This document shows positions 16,550-25,761 of a DNA stretch of 54,669 nt, piece after piece (position 1 is the stretch's first letter; each line of letters starts with the position of its first letter). The notes under the pieces were generated by a model, which was not told the DNA's origin, searched no databases, and worked only from the letters and a program-made list of their open reading frames with translations. Both the position numbers and the translations under genes were made by a program. The DNA is from Acidimicrobiales bacterium (GTDB lineage Bacteria > Actinomycetota > Acidimicrobiia > Acidimicrobiales > MedAcidi-G1): NCBI GenBank assembly GCA_022452035.1, contig JAKURV010000015.1:1-54669 (forward strand), given 5' to 3'.

Positions 16550-16598
16550 CCCGGCGGGGAAACTCCTCGTGATCCAGCGCGTGGTGCGACAACGCTCC

Positions 16599-17393
16599 TT
16601 AGCCGCAGCGAACTTCGTCTCGTCGGACCACCGGGTTCTCATGGATCGACACGTCGATCGACACCACACACCCAAGTACCACTCGAGACAAGATGGTTGT
16701 AAGCGACCGCATCTCGTCCCGGTAGTCGTCGCCCCGACCTAGGTCAGCGTCCACCCCACCGACCAGTTCAGCGCGGACACCGCTTCCCGCTGGAACCAAC
16801 GCCACGATCCACGCCCTTAAGTCGGCCGTCACCGCCGAGGCTGCCTCAAGCAAAGGGCCGATCCCCGTCACCCGGGTGCCCTCCGCCCCCAACCGATCCA
16901 CCCGAATAGTCGGCAGATCAGCTTCTGGAATCACTGGAGTCTCCAGGACCGTGGCCGAACCGTCCAGCAATGCCCATCGCCCCGTCGGGTCCACCGCATT
17001 GACCACCGCCTGACGCTCCACGAACCAGATCCGCACTGTGCCCGGCCAGTCACGCACCACCTTGGCCTCGGCCACCCAGGGAAGGGTGGCCACGCGATGG
17101 GCCGCTACTTCCGATGACACGTCGACCATGGGCTCACCCGTCCGGATTCCGCTCACCTCGACGACCAACAGCCGGTCCAGCCGGTCACCTACGCCGTCGA
17201 CCAGCACTTCGTCCACGTCCAGGAGGACGGACCGGGTCGCTGCGAACGCTCCGACAGTCAGGACGACCAGGGCCAGCAGGGACCACACCCACCAGAGGCG
17301 CCGAACCGCTGGCTGTTCCTCGACGGACTCAGCCTCCACTTTGTCCGGAGAGCCCGGCTCATCGGTGGGGCTGGCTGGCGGATGGTCGTCCAT
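16599..17393 (-). CDS. ftsQ: Cell division protein FtsQ/DivIB
   Basis: 264 residues from ATG 17393; the frame stays open upstream but enters murB. A short acidic cytoplasmic tail, one membrane segment (LWWVWSLLALVVLTVGAF, about 33-52), a POTRA domain (VLLDVDEVLVDGV to VRDWPGTVRIWFVER) and a beta domain follow. FtsQ bridges early and late divisome proteins with FtsL/FtsB. The start overlaps the murB stop (TGATG). Sequence conservation is low, as usual; position before ftsZ supports the call. Confidence 0.93.
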   Translation of the reverse strand: MDDHPPASPTDEPGSPDKVEAESVEEQPAVRRLWWVWSLLALVVLTVGAFAATRSVLLDVDEVLVDGVGDRLDRLLVVEVSGIRTGEPMVDVSSEVAAHRVATLPWVAEAKVVRDWPGTVRIWFVERQAVVNAVDPTGRWALLDGSATVLETPVIPEADLPTIRVDRLGAEGTRVTGIGPLLEAASAVTADLRAWIVALVPAGSGVRAELVGGVDADLGRGDDYRDEMRSLTTILSRVVLGCVVSIDVSIHENPVVRRDEVRCG

Positions 17394-18328
17394 CAGGGCT
17401 GACCGGCAAAGCCGACAATCATCGTTTCGGCTTCTAACCGGATGCCGTGCACCTCGATCACCCGACGGGCCACCACGTCCATCAGGGCCACCACGTCGTC
17501 GGCCGATCCACCCTCGTCCACCTGGATGAAGTTGGCGTGGCGTTCCGATACCGATGCCGAACCGAACCGCCAACCCTTCAGGCCGGCCTCGTCGATCAAC
17601 CGGCCCGCCGAGTCACCAACCGGGTTGGTGAACACTGATCCAGCGTTCTGCCCTCCGGGCTGGTTCTCGCGTCTCCAGCGCACTACATCGGCGAGCCTCT
17701 CCTCACCGGAGGCCGTGTCCCCAACCGTCAGAGCGATGGTGGCTTCCACGACAACCTCAGCCTGCTCAATGGACGACGACCGGTAGCCCAGCGACAGATC
17801 CGCGACGGTCCGACGTCGCCCCTCCCCCGTCGCCAGGTCCACAGTGTCCGCCGACACGAGGCTCGACGCCATGTCCGACCCATGACCCCCGGCATTCATC
17901 CGGACCGCTCCACCCAACGAACCCGGTACGCCCACCGCCCACTCGAAGCCAGTGAGGGATTGGGCCACCGTCCAACGGGCAAGGACTGGCAGGCTCACCC
18001 CAGCGCCTGCCACCACCGTGGTCTCATCCGCTCGAACCTTCTCGAAGGCCTGGCCCAACTGCAAGGCCAGCCCACCGAATCCGGCGTCGGCCACAAGCAG
18101 GTTGGAGCCCCGACCCACGACCAGGACCGGAATGCCGGCCGAGGCCACGCCGGCAGCCACCGCCTCCAACTCCGATCGGTCGACCGGTCGAACAAAGCGC
18201 GCTGCGCGACCTCCCGCCCGGTAGGTGGTCATGGGGCCAATCGGATGATCCACCAGGATCCCCCCGGCCAGCTCCACCCCCACCATGGCCTGGTCGAACC
18301 TCACTACCGCTTCGAGGTCAGGAGTCAT
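17393..18328 (-). CDS. murB: UDP-N-acetylenolpyruvoylglucosamine reductase
   Basis: 311 residues. FAD-binding domain motifs TTYRAGGRA, VVGRGSNLLVAD and GVPGSLGGAVRMNAGGHG, then the C-terminal part with GSVFTNPVGDSAGRLIDEAGLKG (Ser proton donor region) and SERHANFI. It reduces enolpyruvyl-UDP-GlcNAc to UDP-MurNAc with NADPH. The start lies 11 nt inside murC and the stop is shared with the ftsQ start, so translation is coupled. Confidence 0.97.
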   Translation of the reverse strand: MTPDLEAVVRFDQAMVGVELAGGILVDHPIGPMTTYRAGGRAARFVRPVDRSELEAVAAGVASAGIPVLVVGRGSNLLVADAGFGGLALQLGQAFEKVRADETTVVAGAGVSLPVLARWTVAQSLTGFEWAVGVPGSLGGAVRMNAGGHGSDMASSLVSADTVDLATGEGRRRTVADLSLGYRSSSIEQAEVVVEATIALTVGDTASGEERLADVVRWRRENQPGGQNAGSVFTNPVGDSAGRLIDEAGLKGWRFGSASVSERHANFIQVDEGGSADDVVALMDVVARRVIEVHGIRLEAETMIVGFAGQP

Positions 18329-19709
18329 AAAGGCGCTGCCTGAGGTCGTCGGGAACCGCGGTCAGGTCCCCGGCGCCCATGGTCAGGCAGAGGTCCCCCT
18401 CCCGGAGTTCTCCCACCAAGGCGTCAAGTAGGTCTTCGCGTCGCTCCACGTACCTCACATCACTCCCAGGGCGGTCGCGCAGAACGGCGTCGACAATCAG
18501 GCGCCCGGACACCCCCGGCCGTGGAGCCTCGCCGGATGGGTAGACGTCAGTCACGAAAATGACGTCCGAGCCGTCAAACGCCCCTCCGAACGAGGACCAC
18601 AGGGACTCGGTCCGCGAATACCTGTGGGGCTGGAATACCGAGACTATTCGGCCAAACCCTCCCGCCCGGGACGCCTCCACAGTCGCCGCCACCTCGGTGG
18701 GCAGGTGGGCGTAGTCATCAACGAGTACCACGCCGCCTGCCCGTCCCCGGTGCTCGAAGCGTCGAGCCACCCCGCCGAACCGAGCCAGGGCGCCGACCAC
18801 TGCTTCCGGATCGGCACCTACGTGACGAGCGGCCGCAGCGGCTGTCGCTGCGTTGCGGGCGTTGTGAAGGCCGGGAACTGGCAGGACAATTTCCAGCGAT
18901 CCTCCTACAGGATCCGACAGGCTGAAGCGGACCCCCTCCCACGACTCTTCCACTGCCGAGATGACCCAGTCGGCACCATCGGCTGTCCCCACCGTCTCGG
19001 CGCCGTGCCGACCAGCAAGAGCCGCCCCCTCCTGGTCGTCTGAACCGACCACCACCGGACCGTCCACGGCATCCACGAACCGGTCGAAGGCCTCCACAAG
19101 AGATTGGAAGCCGCCGTGGTGCTCTAGGTGGTCGGGCTCCAGGTTGGTAACTACCCCGTACTGAGTAGAGAGTTCTAGAAAGGAGCTGTCGCTCTCATCG
19201 GCCTCCACCACGAACAGCTCGCCTTCGTCCCACGCCGCTCCGGTGCCAATTTCGTTGACGTCGCCTCCGATCACGAACGACGGTCGTAGCCCGGCTTCTC
19301 TTAGCACTAAGGCCAGCATCGACGAGGTAGTCGTTTTGCCGTGGGTCCCGGCCACGGCCACGGTGTCCCGGAGGGTGCTCACAGCACCCAGCACTTCGGC
19401 TCGACTGAGGAGAGGGAGGCCGCGCTCAACGGCCTTTCGGCACTCCGGGTTGGTGTCGGGCACCGCTGTAGAACGGGTCACGAACGCTACGTCGCCCAAG
19501 TTGTCCGCCGCGTGCCCGACCCGTACGTCTACCCCTAGGGCGGAGAGTCGATCGAGGCCCGAGGAGGCCTTCAGGTCGGACCCGCTCACCGAGTGACCCA
19601 TGGTCGCCAGCACCTCGGCGATGGCACTCATCCCGGCTCCGCCCACACCAATCACATGCACGCTCGTCGGCCGCGAGAGGTCAGGGACCCAGTCAGCCAT
19701 AAGGCTCAT
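18318..19709 (-). CDS. murC: UDP-N-acetylmuramate-L-alanine ligase
   Basis: 463 residues with the three Mur ligase domains: N-terminal Rossmann (HVIGVGGAGMSAIAEVL), central ATPase (GTHGKTTTS at 121-129, then NLEPDHLEHHGGF) and C-terminal (VDDYAHLPTEVAATV, VFQPHRYSRT). It adds L-Ala to UDP-MurNAc. The start overlaps the murG end by 17 nt and the end overlaps murB by 11 nt. Confidence 0.98.
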   Translation of the reverse strand: MSLMADWVPDLSRPTSVHVIGVGGAGMSAIAEVLATMGHSVSGSDLKASSGLDRLSALGVDVRVGHAADNLGDVAFVTRSTAVPDTNPECRKAVERGLPLLSRAEVLGAVSTLRDTVAVAGTHGKTTTSSMLALVLREAGLRPSFVIGGDVNEIGTGAAWDEGELFVVEADESDSSFLELSTQYGVVTNLEPDHLEHHGGFQSLVEAFDRFVDAVDGPVVVGSDDQEGAALAGRHGAETVGTADGADWVISAVEESWEGVRFSLSDPVGGSLEIVLPVPGLHNARNAATAAAAARHVGADPEAVVGALARFGGVARRFEHRGRAGGVVLVDDYAHLPTEVAATVEASRAGGFGRIVSVFQPHRYSRTESLWSSFGGAFDGSDVIFVTDVYPSGEAPRPGVSGRLIVDAVLRDRPGSDVRYVERREDLLDALVGELREGDLCLTMGAGDLTAVPDDLRQRLYDS

Positions 19710-20850
19710 CCTCTCGCCGGGAGGCCGCGTGGTGGGCGATGATTCCCGCTACCCGTTCGGCGGCATCGGGCTTCGACGCCGCCGAGGCCGCTATCGACAT
19801 GGCCCGGCGCCTCCCCGGGTCGGCCAGCAGCGAGGCCACCAGGTTCCCCAAGTCTCCTTCCTTGAGGCGGTCGTCTTCAAAGAAGACCCCGCCCCCAGCA
19901 TCAGCGTGCTGCCGGGCGTTGGCCGTCTGGTGGTCGCCGGGAGCCCCTGGGAGGGGCACCAACACCGCCGGCACCCCGAGGACGGCCAACTCGGCCACCG
20001 TGGTAGCTCCTGAACGGCAGACGACCAGGTCGGCGGCGGCCAGGACGGTTGGTAGGTCGTGCTCGTAGTCCACCGGCCGGTAGTCCACCCCGGTGGGGTA
20101 CTCCGAAGCCTGCTCCCCGGCCAACCAGCCTCGGGGACCCACGACGTGTCGGATGACCACGGCGCCACTGGTCCAGCCCTCCACCAGGTCAACTACGGCA
20201 CGGTTGAGTCGCCGCGCCCCCAACGAACCCCCGAAAGCGACTACCAGAGGGCGGTCATCCAGCCCAAGGGAACGACGGGCCTCCTCGCTCTGACCCACCA
20301 AGGATCGGACCTCAGACCGAACCGGATTGCCGGTGAGTTCGGCGCGGGGCAGGTCGGTGTTGGGGAAGGAGATCGCACAGGCTCGGGCGAATCGCCCAAG
20401 CAGGCGGTTCGCCGCTCCGGGTACCGCGTTCTGTTCGGCGACCACTAGGGGGATCCGTAACAGGACCGCCGCTACCCCACAGGGAACGCTGGCGTAGCCG
20501 CCAAGCGAGACGACGACCCGGGGCCTGTGGCGGGCCAGCAGCAGGACAGCGCGGAACATTCCGACCAGCAGCCCCAGCACCGCCACCACGTTGGCCGGGG
20601 TAAACCGGCGTCGAATTCCTCGACCAGGCAGCACGGTCAGGCCGAAGCCCGCCGCCGGTACCAGATCCACCTCGATGCCACGACGGCTTCCGACCATGTG
20701 GACCTCGTGTCGTCCGGCTGCCACGCCGGTGGAGACCAGCGCCTCGGCGACGGCGAGCCCGGGCAGGACGTGGCCGGCCGTCCCGCCTCCCGCCACTACA
20801 AACCCCCCACGACAGATCCCTTGCGGCCGAAGCTCCGGTTCTGGACTCAT
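19693..20850 (-). CDS. murG: UDP-GlcNAc:lipid I N-acetylglucosaminyltransferase
   Basis: 385 residues from ATG 20850, which overlaps the ftsW stop as ATGA; the longer open frame upstream is ftsW shadow. The N-terminal glycine loop GGGTAGHVLPGLAVAEAL, VVSLGGYASVP and the C-terminal FGGSLGARRLN and CRSGATTVAELAVLGVPAVLVPLP nucleotide-sugar motif identify GT28 MurG. It makes lipid II at the inner face of the membrane. Confidence 0.98.
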   Translation of the reverse strand: MSPEPELRPQGICRGGFVVAGGGTAGHVLPGLAVAEALVSTGVAAGRHEVHMVGSRRGIEVDLVPAAGFGLTVLPGRGIRRRFTPANVVAVLGLLVGMFRAVLLLARHRPRVVVSLGGYASVPCGVAAVLLRIPLVVAEQNAVPGAANRLLGRFARACAISFPNTDLPRAELTGNPVRSEVRSLVGQSEEARRSLGLDDRPLVVAFGGSLGARRLNRAVVDLVEGWTSGAVVIRHVVGPRGWLAGEQASEYPTGVDYRPVDYEHDLPTVLAAADLVVCRSGATTVAELAVLGVPAVLVPLPGAPGDHQTANARQHADAGGGVFFEDDRLKEGDLGNLVASLLADPGRRRAMSIAASAASKPDAAERVAGIIAHHAASRREDEPYG

Positions 20851-22004
20851 GGCGTCTGGCGAGCGATGTTCAGCAAGATCCCGAACGCCGTGAGACTCAG
20901 AATGGTGGAACTGCCGCCATAGGACACAAATGGGAGAGGTACTCCGGTGATGGGGAGAAGGCCGAGGACGGCACCGATGTTCACGAAGGCCTGGATAAGG
21001 ATCCAAGAGGTGATCCCGGCCGCCAACAGCTGTCCGAAGCGGTCTGGGGCTCGCAGCGCCGTGGAGAGACCCATCACGCCGAGGACTAGGTAGGCCAGGA
21101 TCACTGCCATAGCAGCGAGAAACCCGAGCTCCTCGGCCACGATGGCGAAGATGAAGTCGGTTTGGGCGAAGGGCAGGAAGCCCCATTTGGCCCGGCTGGC
21201 GCCAAGACCCGCCCCCCAGAGGCCCCCACTGGAGATGGCCACTCCGGCCTGGATGGTCTGCCAACCCGTGTTCAGAGGATCATTCCAGGGATCAAAGAGG
21301 GAGAACAGTCGGTCCCGCCGGTAGCTGGCACTCATGCTCATCCCGGCCACCAGCCCTAGGCCCACTGTGCCGGTCACGAGCAAGGCGTCCAACCGAAGGC
21401 CGGCGAAGAACAGGAGCGACGCCACGATGGCAGCCAGGACCACCGTCGTTCCAAGGTCTGGTTCGAGGAAGACGAGGCCGCCAACACCCATCAGTACGAC
21501 GAGCATGGGCCACAGTGTCAGGCGGGTGGACCCTGACGACCGGTTCGCCAGCAGGTTGGCCCCGAACACGATGACGGCCAACTTGGCGAACTCCGACGGC
21601 TGGAAGGTGACGTCCCGAACACCAAGCCACCGGGCCGAACCGTTGACCCGGGTACCCACCCCGGGGATCAGGACCAACACCAGCAGCACCACAGCCAGGA
21701 TGAGTCCGGGTCGGGCTAGGTGGCGTAGGCGGCGGTAGTCGAACCGCAGGGCAGTAAACAGACCGGCTAGCCCAAGGGCCACCCATACCACCTGGCGGCG
21801 CAGGTGGTACCAGGCGTCGTCGTAGTCCCGAAGGTCCGAAACCGACGAGGACGAGAGGACCATGACCATGCCCAAGAGGCCCAGGAGCATGGCCGTCGAC
21901 CAGAGAACCAGGAACCGGACCGAGCGCCCGGAACCGGCACGAACAGGCCCCGTCGGCCTGGAGGTAGCCCGGTCGGCGGCCACCTTTTCCCGCGCCGCAC
22001 TCAC
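20847..22004 (-). CDS. ftsW: SEDS peptidoglycan glycosyltransferase FtsW
   Basis: 385 residues from GTG 22004, which overlaps murD as GTGA. About ten hydrophobic segments. SEDS motifs: NGSARWLGVRDVTFQPSEFA, FLEPDLGTTVV, and the C-terminal ITGVPLPFVSYGGSS. FtsW polymerises glycan strands from lipid II with its partner class B PBP, here FtsI in the same operon. The frame is open further upstream, but that part lies within murD. Confidence 0.97.
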   Translation of the reverse strand: MSAAREKVAADRATSRPTGPVRAGSGRSVRFLVLWSTAMLLGLLGMVMVLSSSSVSDLRDYDDAWYHLRRQVVWVALGLAGLFTALRFDYRRLRHLARPGLILAVVLLVLVLIPGVGTRVNGSARWLGVRDVTFQPSEFAKLAVIVFGANLLANRSSGSTRLTLWPMLVVLMGVGGLVFLEPDLGTTVVLAAIVASLLFFAGLRLDALLVTGTVGLGLVAGMSMSASYRRDRLFSLFDPWNDPLNTGWQTIQAGVAISSGGLWGAGLGASRAKWGFLPFAQTDFIFAIVAEELGFLAAMAVILAYLVLGVMGLSTALRAPDRFGQLLAAGITSWILIQAFVNIGAVLGLLPITGVPLPFVSYGGSSTILSLTAFGILLNIARQTP

Positions 22005-23311
22005 CGCCCTACCGTCCCTGCCAGGGCACCGACCAGTCGCTGGAAGTCCCGGCCCCTTTCGTCGTACGAGCCGTACCAGTCGAAAGAGGAGCAGCCCGGT
22101 GAAAGCAGCACGGTTCCCGTCCCATCTGCCAACCGATGAGCTAGGGAAACCGCCTCGTCCATGCTCTCCGCGGTCACCACCGGACAGCGGCCCTCGTAGA
22201 CGACCACCACGGCGCCGGCCGCCTCTCCGATGGCCACCACGGCTCGCGGACACCCCTCGGCCAGGGGTGCCAGGTCCAGTCCCTTATTTCGCCCTCCGGC
22301 GATAAGCACCGCCCCGGTGAGTCCAGCTAATGCGGCCAGGGTGGCGTGGGGTGTGGTGGCCTTGCTGTCGTCCACATAGCGGACCCCGGCCACCTCAGCC
22401 ACGAAGGCCATTCGGTGGGCTAGACCCGTGAAGCCAGTCAACGACCCGGCACAGGCCTCCGTCGTGGCCCCAGCCCGGACGGCCAGCGCACAGGCCGCCT
22501 GAGCGTTCAGGAGGTCATGAGGCATGGTGCGCGGTAGGTCGGCCACTGCCACCACCTCATTCCCGTCCAACATCAAGCGTCCCCCTTCCACGCGGCAGTC
22601 AGCGTCGTCAGTCCCGAAGCCGGTGGCGCCCGGTGGAGCGTGGGCGGCCACCACGGGGTCAGCCAGATTGGCCACCGCGTCGGCCGGCGACCCGATCCCC
22701 TCCCATACCCGGGCTTTGGCCGCCTCGTAGGCCGCTAGGTCGGCGTGGACGTCCAGGTGGTCGGGGGCGAAGTTCAGCCACGCCGCCGGGGTGGCCCGGA
22801 AACGTTCAGCATGGCCCAGGCGAAACGAAGACGCCTCGACGACGAAGGCATCGGCCTCCGGATCTTCGATGGCCGCCACCAACGGGGTGTCGGTATTACC
22901 GGCCAGGACGACCCGTCGCCCCGAACGCTCGAGCATGTCGGCCACCAGGGTGACCACGGTGGTCTTGCCGTTCGTTCCCGTCACCGCGTACCGGGGTCGG
23001 TCGTCCCAACGGAAGGCCAGGTCCGACTCATCAAGCACAGCCACCCCAGCCGTCCGCGCCGCCGCGAAGACCGGGTGGCGGTCCGGCACACCGGGAGCTA
23101 TCACCACTTCGTTGACCTGCCCCACCAGCTCAGGCCACGAGCCGGGTCGAGGCGCCTCCACTAACTCAATACCCAAGCGGACCGCACAGGCCCGGGCCTC
23201 GTCACCGGGAGCGTCGTCCACAGCCAGAGTGTCGATCTCGCGCCGGGCCAGCGCCTCCAGAGCGGCCCGGCCGGCCACGCCCAGCCCGAGAACCAGTACG
23301 CGGCTGCTCAC
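22001..23311 (-). CDS. murD: UDP-N-acetylmuramoylalanine-D-glutamate ligase
   Basis: 436 residues from GTG 23311 (GTGA overlap with the mraY stop). The N-terminal Rossmann VLVLGLGVAGRAA, the ATPase loop GTNGKTT at 112-118, NFAPDHLDVHADLAAYEAAK, and the C-terminal YVDDSKATTPHATLAAL and LIAGGRNKGLDL are all present. It adds D-Glu to UDP-MurNAc-L-Ala. Each end overlaps its neighbour by 4 nt. Confidence 0.98.
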   Translation of the reverse strand: MSSRVLVLGLGVAGRAALEALARREIDTLAVDDAPGDEARACAVRLGIELVEAPRPGSWPELVGQVNEVVIAPGVPDRHPVFAAARTAGVAVLDESDLAFRWDDRPRYAVTGTNGKTTVVTLVADMLERSGRRVVLAGNTDTPLVAAIEDPEADAFVVEASSFRLGHAERFRATPAAWLNFAPDHLDVHADLAAYEAAKARVWEGIGSPADAVANLADPVVAAHAPPGATGFGTDDADCRVEGGRLMLDGNEVVAVADLPRTMPHDLLNAQAACALAVRAGATTEACAGSLTGFTGLAHRMAFVAEVAGVRYVDDSKATTPHATLAALAGLTGAVLIAGGRNKGLDLAPLAEGCPRAVVAIGEAAGAVVVVYEGRCPVVTAESMDEAVSLAHRLADGTGTVLLSPGCSSFDWYGSYDERGRDFQRLVGALAGTVGR

Positions 23312-24354
23312 TGGCCGATCATGCCGGTCACCCCAGTGGCGATGGAGTCGGCATAGAAAATACCAAGACCAACTGCCGTACACAGGCCGGACATGATCCA
23401 AAACCGGATGATGACAGTGGTCTCGGGAAGACCTCCCAACTCAAAGTGATGGTGGATCGGGGCCATGCGGAACACCCGACGCCCCCCGAACAGCCGGTAG
23501 CTACCAACCTGGAGGATGACAGAAACCGTCTCGACCACGAACAACCCGGCCACGACTGGAAGCAGCAGATGGGTGTTGGTGGCCAGAGCCAGGGCAGCCA
23601 GGCCGGTACCGATGGCCAGCGACCCCGTGTCTCCCATGAAGATCCGGGCCGGAGCGGCGTTCCACCACAGAAAGCCCAGGCAGCCCCCGGCCATCGCCGC
23701 GGCGACCACCGCCAGATCCAGGGCGTGGGCCACGTCGTAGGTCTCCGGATACCGGAACTGCCAAAACCCCACCACCGTGTAGGCACCGAAGCAGAACGTT
23801 CCAGCGCCAGCGGCCAGTCCGTCCAAGCCGTCCGTAAGGTTCACCGCGTTGGCTGAACCAGTAATGAGGAGGACGGCCCAGACCGCCCACAGGGCGGAAC
23901 CCATCTCCAGGCCAGGCTGGTCGAACCGGGTGAACGAGAGCTGGGTGTGGGTCGGCGCATGCTCCAGCATCAGAACCGCGAACGCGGCCGCCACCCCGAG
24001 GAGCCCGAGCATCTTGGCCCGCTTACTGAGCCCCAAGCTGCGCTCACGAACGACCTTGATCCAGTCATCTACCAGGCCAACAGCACCCGCCCCGATGATG
24101 GCCAGCATCACGAAGATCCCGCTCCGCGTATAGATCCCCCGGTAGAGGTCGCTGAGGACGTAGCCCAAAAACGCCCCGCCAACGATGGCAAGGCCGCCCA
24201 TGGTGGGGGTCCCCGCCTTGGTGGCGTGGCCCTCGGGGCCATCGTCGCGGATGGGCTGGCCTATCCGGAGTCGGGTTAGCCACCCGATCAATAGCCGAGT
24301 ACCGAGTAGGGCGGTGGCCATAGCGATCGCCGCCGCCAGGAGTAGCCGGATCAT
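23308..24354 (-). CDS. mraY: Phospho-MurNAc-pentapeptide transferase
   Basis: 348 residues, about ten membrane segments. Motifs: KAGTPTMGGLAIV, GLVDDWIK (Asp96-Asp97), NAVNLTDGLDGLAAG, IFMGDTGSLAIG and the MraY-specific MAPIHHHFEL loop. It transfers phospho-MurNAc-pentapeptide to undecaprenyl phosphate (lipid I). The ATG overlaps the murE stop directly (ATGA), leaving no room for murF, which normally sits between them. Confidence 0.98.
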   Translation of the reverse strand: MIRLLLAAAIAMATALLGTRLLIGWLTRLRIGQPIRDDGPEGHATKAGTPTMGGLAIVGGAFLGYVLSDLYRGIYTRSGIFVMLAIIGAGAVGLVDDWIKVVRERSLGLSKRAKMLGLLGVAAAFAVLMLEHAPTHTQLSFTRFDQPGLEMGSALWAVWAVLLITGSANAVNLTDGLDGLAAGAGTFCFGAYTVVGFWQFRYPETYDVAHALDLAVVAAAMAGGCLGFLWWNAAPARIFMGDTGSLAIGTGLAALALATNTHLLLPVVAGLFVVETVSVILQVGSYRLFGGRRVFRMAPIHHHFELGGLPETTVIIRFWIMSGLCTAVGLGIFYADSIATGVTGMIGQ

Positions 24355-25760
24355 CCGTCACCCCGGCCCACGGCGAGCACGTCCCACTCCTCTCGGGCGA
24401 CGATCCGGTCGTCGAACGAGATCCTCTCGTCGCCCAGCTCCTGAACGTCCTCGTGTCCCCGACCGGCTAGGAGTACCAGGTCCGTGCGGCCGGCTAGCCC
24501 CAGGGCTCCGGAGATGGCCCGGCGTCGGTCTGGTTCAACGAGGGTTGGCGGGCGTTCCATCCCTGTAAGGATGTCCGCGATCACCCCCTCGGGTGGTTCA
24601 CCCCGCGGGTTATCCGAGGTCACGACGACCTGGTCGGCCCCGTTCTCAGCCACCCGGCCCATCTCTGGCCGCTTACCCCTGTCCCGGTCACCACCACAGC
24701 CGAAGACCACCAGGACATTGCCCGTCGTCATCTCGCGGGCCGTGGCCAGTGCATGGGTGAGGGCGTCGGGCGTGTGGGCGTAGTCCACGACCACCTGGGG
24801 TCCACCTTCCAGGGCCACCAACTCGAACCGGCCGGGAATCGGACGGGCGGCAGCCAGCCCCTCGACCACCGTGTCCTCATGGATGCCCAACACGGCGGAT
24901 AGCTCGGCGGCCACCAGGGCGTTAGCCACGGTAAATCGACCACCGGTGTTCACCATGATCGTCCGGCTCCGCCAGCCGAAACGAACTCCATCCGGGCCCA
25001 CCACCACATCCGAAGGCTCTCCGACCTCGACCACCGTCATCGCAGCTTCCCGGGCCCGATCGGCCATCCGGCGTCCCGCCTGGCCAGTGATGGCCACCAC
25101 TGCATGGTCAGCGAAGGTCCCGTTGAACAGTCGCGCCTTGGCAACCTCGTAATCGTCCATCGATTCGTGGTAGTCCAAGTGATCCCGGCTGAGGTTGGTG
25201 AAGGCCACGGCAGTGAAGGTCGTCCCGTCGACCCGGTGTTGCGACAGGGCGTGGGAGGAAACCTCGATAGCTGCCGCATCAACGCCCGTCGCCACCCAGG
25301 AGCGCAGGAGGGGCTGAAGGTCGGTGGCTTCCGGGGTCGTGCGGCCACCGGACAGAGTTCCGTGGGTCGCCGTGGTCCGGCCAGCACATTCGAGGACGGC
25401 GTCCAGGAGGTGGACCACGCTGGTCTTACCGTTCGTCCCGGTGACTCCGACCAGGTCGAGGTCACGAGAGGGCCATCCCTCAGCCGCCGCCACTAGGTGA
25501 GGCATGGCTCTCCGGACCGAATTGACGATGACCACGGGCACCGGGAGGTCCAACGGCCGCTCGGCAAGCACGGCCGCCGCTCCCGCCGTCACCGCTCCCT
25601 CGGCAAAGTCGTGTCCGTCGTGGGTGTCACCGGGTACACAGCAGAAGAGGTCGCCAGCGACCACGACACGCGAGTCGTGTGCGACGCGGTCCACTTCGGG
25701 GCCTCCGCCCTCTACCGGATCGTCGAGCCCGGCCGAGCGGAGCAGCGCCTCCAGGCGCAC
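24351..25760 (-). CDS. murE: UDP-MurNAc-tripeptide synthetase (meso-DAP type)
   Basis: 469 residues from GTG 25760, one base after the ftsI stop; a TTG at 25793 overlapping ftsI is less likely. N-terminal UMP-binding VAHDSRVVVAGDLFCCVPG, ATPase loop GTNGKTS at 108-114, AFTNLSRDHLDYHESM (carbamylated Lys and metal region), and C-terminal DYAHTPDAL. The specificity motif DNPR near residue 383 indicates meso-diaminopimelate as the third residue. No murF follows. Confidence 0.97.
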   Translation of the reverse strand: MRLEALLRSAGLDDPVEGGGPEVDRVAHDSRVVVAGDLFCCVPGDTHDGHDFAEGAVTAGAAAVLAERPLDLPVPVVIVNSVRRAMPHLVAAAEGWPSRDLDLVGVTGTNGKTSVVHLLDAVLECAGRTTATHGTLSGGRTTPEATDLQPLLRSWVATGVDAAAIEVSSHALSQHRVDGTTFTAVAFTNLSRDHLDYHESMDDYEVAKARLFNGTFADHAVVAITGQAGRRMADRAREAAMTVVEVGEPSDVVVGPDGVRFGWRSRTIMVNTGGRFTVANALVAAELSAVLGIHEDTVVEGLAAARPIPGRFELVALEGGPQVVVDYAHTPDALTHALATAREMTTGNVLVVFGCGGDRDRGKRPEMGRVAENGADQVVVTSDNPRGEPPEGVIADILTGMERPPTLVEPDRRRAISGALGLAGRTDLVLLAGRGHEDVQELGDERISFDDRIVAREEWDVLAVGRGDG

Positions 25761-25761
25761 C

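Noticed and set aside
20851-21264. Extension of the murG frame to 523 residues
   Set aside because: It lies inside ftsW in another frame. ATG 20850 overlaps the ftsW stop as ATGA and matches the MurG N terminus.
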